A stretch of DNA of 34,905 bases, taken from assembly GCF_019083805.1 (NCBI RefSeq), contig NZ_JAHRDV010000019.1, forward strand, positions 1-34,905. Direction: 5' to 3'. Each line of letters opens with the position of its first letter. The stretch's first letter is position 1. The position numbers and the translations under genes are program-made. The notes beneath the pieces are model-generated. The model ran no database searches. It saw only the letters and a program-made list of their open reading frames with translations, and was not told where the DNA came from. This DNA comes from Acetobacter estunensis. GTDB lineage: Bacteria; Pseudomonadota; Alphaproteobacteria; Acetobacterales; Acetobacteraceae. Shown here one piece after another: positions 25,893 to 33,200 of this stretch.

Positions 25893-27473
25893 ATGTCAGA
25901 AGTTTCCTATTTTGAGCTCCTGCTTGTTATCGTCTCGGTCATTCTCGTTCTGGCGCTTGTTGCCAAAAGATACGGACTTCCTCCTTCCGCAGCTTTTATC
26001 TGCGGCGGTCTTTTCATGGCGATCATTCCTGGTATGCCTGATTTCACTCTTAACCCGGATCTTGTGCTGGTCGTTTTTCTGCCGCCTTTACTTATGTCGG
26101 GAGCCTATTTCACCGTCTGGGCATCTTTCCGCGCAAACCTGCCCGGTATCGCGCACCTTGCCGTGGGAGCGGTCCTGTTTTCTACCCTGGTGGTAGGGTT
26201 TGCGGCACACTGGATGGTCCCCGAGCTTCCATGGTCGGTCTGCTTCGCGCTCGGTGCAATCATCGCACCTCCCGACGCTGTCGCAGCCAAAAGCGTTCTT
26301 GAGCGGGTCCATCTTCCGGAGCGGCTCTCGACCCTGCTGGAAGGGGAGAGCCTGCTGAACGATGCAACCAGCATGGTCGTTTTTCGTGTCGCCGTTACGG
26401 CTTTCCTCACAAGGACCTTTTCCGCAATCGGGGCGGTTACGATGTTTGGCGTTCTTTCACTGGGCGGCGTTCTGCTGGGTTTCGGCGTGGGCTGGCTTAT
26501 CCTGATGGTTCTGCGACGCGTCAAAGACCCCGTGATCGTGATCTGCCTGACACTGCTGGGACCATGGGTTGCTTATGTTCTGGGAGACAGACTTCATGTC
26601 TCCGGCGTTATTGCGACCGTGACGACAGGACTGCTGTTCGGCTGGCACCAGCATGATATTTTCGGAGCCAGTGTCCGTGTTCGTGCGGAGGCCTTCTGGT
26701 CCATCCTGACGTTCCTGCTTGAGGCGCTGATTTTCGTCATGATCGGGCTCTCGTTGCGCAATGTGTTTCATACCGGCCACCAGATGTTTTCCTCAGTGTC
26801 ACAACTGGCCGCAGTCATTTTCGGAATTATCGTTGCGACTCTCCTTGCGCGGTTTATCTGGGCCTACGGAGCAGCTTTCATACGAGTGGTCGCTTTAAAA
26901 TCGCGCGGTCATCTCCCTGACCCGGGAGAATGGGGACAGGCCACAATCATTGGCTGGAGCGGAATGCGCGGCGTGGTCAGTCTGGCATTCGCGCTTTCGA
27001 TACCTGAAAACATGCCCGGACGCGGATTCATTCTTCTGACGACGTTTACTGTCATACTTGTCACCGTTATCGTGCAGGGCACGACCCTGGCGGCCATCAT
27101 AAGGTGGACCGGGATCAGTTCAGCGGACGACCAGTCAATGCCGCATCTCAGCGAGAATGAGGCGCGCGTAAAGGTTGCGGCCGCACAGAGACTGGCGATG
27201 GAAAAGCTGGTGCTGTCGGAGAACGGCGACATTCACTATCCGAGGCTCTTGGAACAATATCGGTATCGTGAAGCCGCTGCGCAACGTTTTTTCAAAGATC
27301 CGGAACATTTAAGAACTGATCTGGACGAACATTATACGGCGCTCCAGAAAAGCATTATGGCCGGACGCGCGGAAGTTCTGAGGCTGCACAGAAGCGGACA
27401 AATTCATGATCGTGTTTTGCGGCGTCTCGAATATGAACTCGACCTGCAGCAGCTCTCGGCCGAATGCTATTGA
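25893..27473 (+). CDS. CPA1-family Na+/H+ antiporter, 526 aa
   Basis: An inner-membrane cation/proton exchanger of the NhaP/NHE type. About twelve hydrophobic segments cover residues 5-405. The conserved region has GAIIAPPDAVAAKSVLERVHLP and EGESLLNDATSMVVF with the N156-D157 pair that binds the ion. GWSGMRGVVSLAFALSIP is the usual later motif. The last 120 residues form a charged, helical cytoplasmic tail. The length is normal for bacterial members. It stands alone between the regulator (330 bp) and tetR, so a link with either is unproven. A role in pH and Na+ homeostasis suits an acid-exposed organism, but that is inference. Confidence 0.9.
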   Translation: MSEVSYFELLLVIVSVILVLALVAKRYGLPPSAAFICGGLFMAIIPGMPDFTLNPDLVLVVFLPPLLMSGAYFTVWASFRANLPGIAHLAVGAVLFSTLVVGFAAHWMVPELPWSVCFALGAIIAPPDAVAAKSVLERVHLPERLSTLLEGESLLNDATSMVVFRVAVTAFLTRTFSAIGAVTMFGVLSLGGVLLGFGVGWLILMVLRRVKDPVIVICLTLLGPWVAYVLGDRLHVSGVIATVTTGLLFGWHQHDIFGASVRVRAEAFWSILTFLLEALIFVMIGLSLRNVFHTGHQMFSSVSQLAAVIFGIIVATLLARFIWAYGAAFIRVVALKSRGHLPDPGEWGQATIIGWSGMRGVVSLAFALSIPENMPGRGFILLTTFTVILVTVIVQGTTLAAIIRWTGISSADDQSMPHLSENEARVKVAAAQRLAMEKLVLSENGDIHYPRLLEQYRYREAAAQRFFKDPEHLRTDLDEHYTALQKSIMAGRAEVLRLHRSGQIHDRVLRRLEYELDLQQLSAECY

Positions 27474-27608
27474 TTAAGGTGCAGCAAAACGCCCTCGCAA
27501 CAACCTGCGCATAGACCCGATCTGCCCCGCGTTCAGGCCAGCGGCAATCCCCGCCAATTGAACGCATTTATTATTGACTGTTCATTCTATATTCTGTATC
27601 CGACATTT

Positions 27609-28175
27609 ATGGCACGTCCACAGGAATTCGATCGGGACCAGGTTCTGGATGCGGCCATCGCTGTCTTCCGGCAGCATGGCTTCGAGGGAAGCTCGGCAAC
27701 CGAGCTTGTCACCGCCATGGGGATAGGGCGCCAAAGCCTGTACAATAGTTTCGGTGACAAATGGCAGCTCTATCGGGACGCGATTCACCGTTACGCAACC
27801 GGAGAGATCGAGGCACATCTGGCTGCGTTAGGAAGCAGTACCCGAGCCATTGATGGTATACAGCGCTTTCTGAGCCGTATCATCGAGACGGCGCGGGACA
27901 TGTGCCTGGGTGTCAGCAGCATTTGCGAATTCGGGACTTCCCATGCCGACCTGTCAGAAATCCACGAACGGTTTGGTACAATCCTGAACGCCGCCCTGTG
28001 CGAACGGATTCGCCGGGCTCAGGCAGAAGGCGATATCTCGCAGGATCTGAACCCGGGTGACGCGGCTGCGTTCCTGACTTCCACAGTCGCTGGCATCCGC
28101 ATTTCGGCCCGGGCCGGTGCCGACCCGAAGGCGCTCGCCACCGTTGCCCGAATGGCGCTGAAAGCCATCCGGTAA
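27609..28175 (+). CDS. TetR-family repressor, 188 aa
   Basis: The N-terminal helix-turn-helix is FDRDQVLDAAIAVFRQHGFE, SSATELVTAMGIGRQSLYNS and FGDKWQLYRDAI. The C-terminal ligand domain is typical in length and has three Cys (near CLGVSSICEFG and ALCERI) that could matter for sensing. I chose the ATG at 27609 (MARPQEFDRD); a start at 27558 would add a hydrophobic stretch that is really the promoter (TTGACT near 27574). It lies 49 bp before an SDR gene on the same strand. The gap contains a GAACG/CGTTC dyad, so it very likely controls that gene and itself. Confidence 0.88.
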   Translation: MARPQEFDRDQVLDAAIAVFRQHGFEGSSATELVTAMGIGRQSLYNSFGDKWQLYRDAIHRYATGEIEAHLAALGSSTRAIDGIQRFLSRIIETARDMCLGVSSICEFGTSHADLSEIHERFGTILNAALCERIRRAQAEGDISQDLNPGDAAAFLTSTVAGIRISARAGADPKALATVARMALKAIR

Positions 28176-28193
28176 AAAATTTCATCTGTTTTA

Positions 28194-28205
28194 GAACGGG
28201 CGTTC
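28194..28205. promoter_or_regulatory. Candidate TetR operator GAACG-GG-CGTTC
   Basis: A perfect 5+5 dyad lies in the 49-bp gap between tetR and the SDR gene, 20 bp before the SDR start. Related half-sites TTGAACG (27558-27564) and TGTTCA (27579-27584) lie in front of tetR. This supports one repressor binding both places. Confidence 0.5.
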
Positions 28206-28224
28206 AATAAAAGGAACGATAGAA

Positions 28225-28977
28225 ATGGCTGCTCAAAATAATAAAGAAGCCCAGGCACCGCAGAAAGTCGCCATGGTTTTTGGCGGATCGCGCGGCATCG
28301 GCGCAGGCATAGCCCGCCAGCTCGCGCGGGATGGTTTTGCGGTCGGCCTGACCTACGTGTCCCGTCCAGAGCAGGCTGATGCGGTTGCAGCGGCGATTAT
28401 AGCCGATAACGGTCTTGCGCTGGCAGTTCGCGCTGACAGCACGGATCCGGCCGCACTGCGCGCGGCAGTTGAACAGATTATCTCACGCTACGGCCGTCTG
28501 GACGTTGCTGTCGTCAGTGCCGGCGTATTAAAATCAGGGGGAATCGAAACGTTTGATCTCAGCGACCTTGATCTGTCCCTGAACGTCAATGTTCGTGGCG
28601 TCGTGCTCGCCGTCCAGGCCGCGCTCGCCGGGATGCAGGACGGCGGGCGCGTCATAACCATCGGCAGTATTGCCGCGATAAGGCCGATCGCACCGGGAAG
28701 CAGCATCTACTCCATGACGAAAGCCGCGGTCGCCGCCTTCGTGAAGGGCGCGGCACTTGACCTCGCTCCACGTGGTATCACGATCAACAATATTCAGCCA
28801 GGCCCGATCGACACCGACATGACGGAGGGCATGATGGATTATCTCGTCACCCATATGCCGCTGCGCCGCATGGGTCGGCCAGAGGACGTCGCGAAGCTGG
28901 CGTCATACCTAGCCAGTCCCGCTTCGTCCTTTATGACCGGATCAAGCCTGACCATTGACGGCGGCTTCATTTTGTAA
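28225..28977 (+). CDS. Short-chain dehydrogenase/reductase, 250 aa
   Basis: Classical SDR: GGSRGIG (20-26) with AMVF before it, VSAG (98-101) in place of NNAG, S148, Y162 and K166 in IYSMTKAAV, then PGPIDTDM and the C-terminal LTIDGGFIL. The Tyr/Arg around LTYVSRPE suggests NADP(H). Homologues next to TetR genes are often annotated as 3-oxoacyl-ACP-reductase-like, but the substrate here is unknown. GGAACGAT precedes the ATG. It is probably induced through the TetR protein just upstream. Confidence 0.9.
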   Translation: MAAQNNKEAQAPQKVAMVFGGSRGIGAGIARQLARDGFAVGLTYVSRPEQADAVAAAIIADNGLALAVRADSTDPAALRAAVEQIISRYGRLDVAVVSAGVLKSGGIETFDLSDLDLSLNVNVRGVVLAVQAALAGMQDGGRVITIGSIAAIRPIAPGSSIYSMTKAAVAAFVKGAALDLAPRGITINNIQPGPIDTDMTEGMMDYLVTHMPLRRMGRPEDVAKLASYLASPASSFMTGSSLTIDGGFIL

Positions 28978-29170
28978 AAGCCGGCGTCGGCGCGAAAGTC
29001 CACTCGGCTGCAAAGGATATAACTGGAGAGATCGAAGAACCGTTGTTTGATGTCCTGTCTGCCTGATTTCAGGCGCATCGAATGATGATTGATAGTTCTT
29101 CTGGATATTTTTCGTTCTGCTTTTGGAGGAGAGCGGAGACGATATTGGCTGGGGCGTCTCGTCAGTTAGT

Positions 29171-29548
29171 TGTTTAGTCCCGTGGTTTGATGGTGTGATA
29201 TTTTCACGTGAGTGGAAGGAGGCATTATGGGGCAGATACGTCATGGGAGCGCCACGACCACGCACGCCGTGCGAGCAGCACTACAGCGATCGCAGGCTTC
29301 GCTCGCGGCGCTGAGCTGAGCGAGGAGTTCGGGATCAACCCGAAAACCGTTGCAAAGTGGCGGAAGCGACAGAGTGTCGAAGATCAGAAGACAGGCCCCA
29401 AAGAGCCGCGATCAACGGTCCTTTCGAAGACGGACGAAGCGATGATGGTAGTGTTTCGACGCCATACTTTACTGCCGCTGGATGACTGTCTTTATGCCCT
29501 GCAGGCCAGTATCCCCGATCTAACACGCTCGGCTCGCTGGCATCGACC
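29171..29548 (+). mobile_element. IS481-family transposase remnant
   Basis: GGAAGGAGG precedes the ATG at 29227 (MGQIRHGSATTTHAVRAALQ). The HTH part reads LSEEFGINPKTVAKWRKRQ, followed by LLPLDDCLYALQASIPDLTRSA, characteristic of IS481-type transposases. A 5-bp tandem duplication (TGAGC near 29310-29322) shifts the frame after QASLAALS. The gene is cut at about 29548 where IS21 sequence begins, losing the whole DDE catalytic part. The left end may be TGTTTAG at 29171. Confidence 0.7.
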
Positions 29549-30130
29549 TCGGCGATGCTCCGGGCCAGTTCGATATGCAGCCGTTCCCAGAATGACCGCC
29601 CAGTCCTCGCCCCAGTCGAACTGGAAAGCTTCCCCGGGGGCTGGAAGCACAGGGGTACGAAAACACCCCGACCCGTTGTCTGGCGTGCCTGGTGCTGTTC
29701 GTGTTTCCACTGCCGGATGAAAGCGGCCACCCGTCCGTAGGATCCATCATAACCCAGTGCCACAAGGTCTTCATGCAGTCGTTCAGTCGTTGCGCCGTGC
29801 GCCGGTTCTTGCGGGGGCCGGCGGCTTCCAGGACCAGTCATCCCCTCAACCTGTCAGTAAACGGGTCCAGTCGGCTGGGACGTTCGGGTACCTGGAACCG
29901 CGGTTCAATACTCTGTGCCCGGAGATATTTCCGGATCGTATTGCGTGACAGTCCCGTCCGGCGTTCGATCTCGCGGATCGGCAGATGATCCCGGCAGTGC
30001 CACCGACGGATCACACTCAGAAGCTCCATGTCAATCACTCCTCAAACCCCCAGCAGATGCTGCCGGGGAGTGTGAAGGCATGGGTCAATTCCTGATGAAA
30101 AACCCTGGTCAGTTCTCAGTGAAAATCAAC
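29549..30130 (-). mobile_element. istA: IS21-family remnant with broken istA
   Basis: The start near 30029-30038 is preceded by TGAGGAGTG. The N-terminus reads MELLSVIRRWHCRDHLPIRE and ERRTGLSRNTIRKYLRA, the IstA helix-turn-helix. After DPFTDRLRG the frame shifts to ERLHEDLVALGYDGSYGRVA, and shifts again before AFQFDWGEDWAVI, which carries the first Asp of the DDE triad. The rest of istA and all of istB are missing. Two direct repeats of about 21 bp (30083-30103 and 30107-30127, GGTCA-TTC--GTGAAAA type) mark the multiple terminal repeats of an IS21 end. It is not functional. Confidence 0.75.
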
Positions 30131-30139
30131 AAGATGCTC

Positions 30140-30205
30140 CTCCGTATTCTTCTCGGCAATCGGCCTCGCTGCAACCGTCATGTTCTGGCTATGAGGCCTG
30201 AGCCT
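30140..30205 (+). mobile_element. 3' scrap of an IS5-family element
   Basis: From TATTCTTCTCGGC to CCTGAGCCT it matches the last 60 or so bases of the element ending at 15399. The shared run CTCGCTGCAACCGTCATGTT and the same GGCTAT...CCTGAGCCT end are present. Only the final codons and right end survive. Confidence 0.75.
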
Positions 30206-30218
30206 CATACCGTTTCAA

Positions 30219-30255
30219 TAATATTGGAAATACATTCTATGTATTTCCAATATTA
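30219..30255. terminator. Perfect 16-bp hairpin over the stop codon of the adhesin-like gene
   Basis: TAATATTGGAAATACA (30219-30234) pairs fully with TGTATTTCCAATATTA (30240-30255) around the loop TTCTA, which contains the TAG stop (30237-30239) of the leftward gene. No clear T-run follows on either strand, so it may terminate weakly in both directions or protect the 3' end. It also marks the edge between AT-rich adhesin DNA and the IS scrap. Confidence 0.6.
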
Positions 30256-33200
30256 AACTGATACGAAGTCGCTGAAGATGTCGCGCCATCTGGTATTGAA
30301 TCAGTCACATATAAAGTGTGGCTCCCAGAGGAAAGTGTGTCACTTTGAGGTATCGTGAATACCCATGATCCATCACCTCCAACCGTTGTAGTGCCGAGAA
30401 TATTACCACCATTTCCATCTTGCAATGTTATAGTACTATTAGCCACTCCAGTTCCGGTAAACGTTGGGTTAATAAAATCATTTAATGTCGGGTTGAAATC
30501 ACCCAAATTAAAGAGGCTGTAACCCTCACTCGAAACCGTTACTCCTGACGAGTTGGCAACCACATTTCCATCTAAAGAAATATTTTTTATATATAAAGCT
30601 CCAGTATTCTCAGATGAACTGCTGGCATCCCCCAAGAATTTCAGCGCGAAATCATGTGCTGTGCCATCTTGAAAATCGCCAGCATAAGAAAACGTTTGTT
30701 CACTTTCACCATTAACTGCTGTTACAGTCTGCACTGATCCAACAGCATTTCCATCAACATATGCTTGAAACTCAACTCCGTCTAGCGAGTTTTCCTCTGA
30801 TACAGTTATAGTAACTTCATCCGTGTACTCTCCAGTTATTTCAGGAGTCGGAATAGACGAAAGCCCAGTATCGGAATCTGGCACCAAATTACTAGATAAC
30901 GCATCGGGAGATATATAAATATTTACATACGAAGCTGCACTTGTGTTATTTGGATTTTCATTTTCAGGAACCTCGGTAGTTGTAACTTCTATTTTATAAT
31001 GATGATACGTGCCTTGATCTTGATCTGGTAGCGTAATACTCCAATATCCGGTCACTCCATATTCACCATCACTATCTTCTATTAAATCATCTGGAGAAAC
31101 CTGCGTTGTAGCAATAATTTGGCCATTATCAATAATTTGTACGTAATCACGTGCTGTTGCATATCCAGCGATAGTAGGATTTTGTGTAAATGACTCGGTA
31201 TACGTTAGTCCGTCACCGTCAGGGTTAGATACTTCAACTACCTGTTCCGCTTGAGATGAGGAAATATTAAATCCTACCGCACCCATATTAGCGATACCGA
31301 GACCGCTAGAAATACCTAAATCATTTCCATTAATCTCAGCAGAAACGATGCTTATCGACCTATCAACGCTAGACGTGGAATCTATATTACTATTCATTAG
31401 ATTTATATAAACATGACTATCACTTTCAGAAAAGTCACCCATATAAGTCAATGTAGTTGTTCCATCTATGGTTTTAATATCGCCTACAGCAACATTTATC
31501 TCCGAAGAAAATTCTTGACTGTAGTTTGATTTATCTCCTTGATCAATATATACTTGCACTTCAGGGCTTCCATCCCATGAAGTATCATCATCTCCTAGTT
31601 CCCATGGATCTGTTGTGGTGCCTTGACCGTCAGCGAGGATAATATCACTTGTATCAGAAACTCCTTTTAAAGTTATAGTTAAGGTGTCTGGCTGAAAAGA
31701 TGCTGATATAAGTTGTGGACTACTGAATTTAATCGCGGAAACTTCAGCGTAATTTTCTAACCATAGCGCGATACCAGCTTCGCTATTGGGATCAGTATCA
31801 GATCCAGCTGCAATCGTGCGCTTCGCCTCATATTCACTAACTTCCCAATTTGTTGGAACTGCTCCGGTCGCTTCCAGTATTGCAACCATCTTCCTTACAT
31901 CTTGTCCATAATCATTTACTGTATCGGTCGTATTATATTCTGTATTATCGTAGAATCCGGAAATAACGACCGTAACCTGAAGCCCCTGATCGACTGCCCA
32001 TCGAATCTCATTTTCAACAAATTGTTGATAGTCTAATCCGGCATTTATGAAGTAATCTGCAGGAGAATCGATAGCTAAAGCACCACCATAAACCGCAGCT
32101 TTTTCAAGGTTCTTATAGAAATTAGAATCCGCCAATTCAGAATAATTGCTGACAGTGTCGACTTCTCCTCCCACTCCGGCCACGATAGAGGAAGCATCTC
32201 CATTCTGAAAAAAATAATTTGGTGAGAAAATTGGAGCTATAGTTTTTATACCGTCACTCCAGCCGGAATTCACGGTTTCATTAAATATATATAACCATGA
32301 ACCGTTTCCTCCGTTCGACGAAATATTTATATTTTCAAGGGCAGATGAGACTGTACCACCTTGTAGGTGAATATAATTAGTCAATCCCTTGAGATATGAT
32401 GGAGTATCAGAAGACCCCTCGAGATTTATAGATAAAGATACGTCAACATTTCCATTGTTACTTTCAGAAGAGAGATACTGAGAAAAGTGTCCACTGGACA
32501 CTTCGTTCGCAACGCTCTGCTCATCAAGAGACATTCCCAATTGGCCCGTGGCACGTAGAGCATCGTAATTATTTGTATTATCCCAACCATCTGAATTATA
32601 CCCTCCACTAAAATATACTTTCTTGGTTCCATTACTTGCAACATGGATACCTATATCGGAAGTGGACGACATTCCAAAAACCATAGATTCTGTTTGTCCA
32701 GCTTCTATGGACTCGTAGCCATTTATAAAAACACCATTTTCCGATGCACTCAACAAATAAAGATTACTAGATCCGGTGGATATATTCAGTATATTTCCAG
32801 ATGAGGCGGAAGACCCTCTTGTTATAATGGCAACAGATTCACCAACATTGCCGGATGCATTGTTTCCCGGAATATAAGGAGCAGAAACAGTCAAACTTCC
32901 TAAGGATGTCAATTGACCGTTTTGAGCGTTCTCAAGTGTGAAATTTGCTGTCGTCTGCCCTGATAGAGTAAGTGTTACCACGTTATAAGGAAGTGATGAA
33001 CTCGATGAACCGTTATATATTACGTAGAATGGCATTCCATTAGAGGCGCCAGTTTCTGCATCTGAAGCATAGAAGCTGTTTAATCCATCAACGAGCGAAG
33101 ATGAGACTGTCAGATTCCATGTGCCAGTTGATGAGACATTTGCATTGCCAATCAGTGTCCCATCACCATTAGTGATAGCGACGACGCTGCCTGCAGTCCC

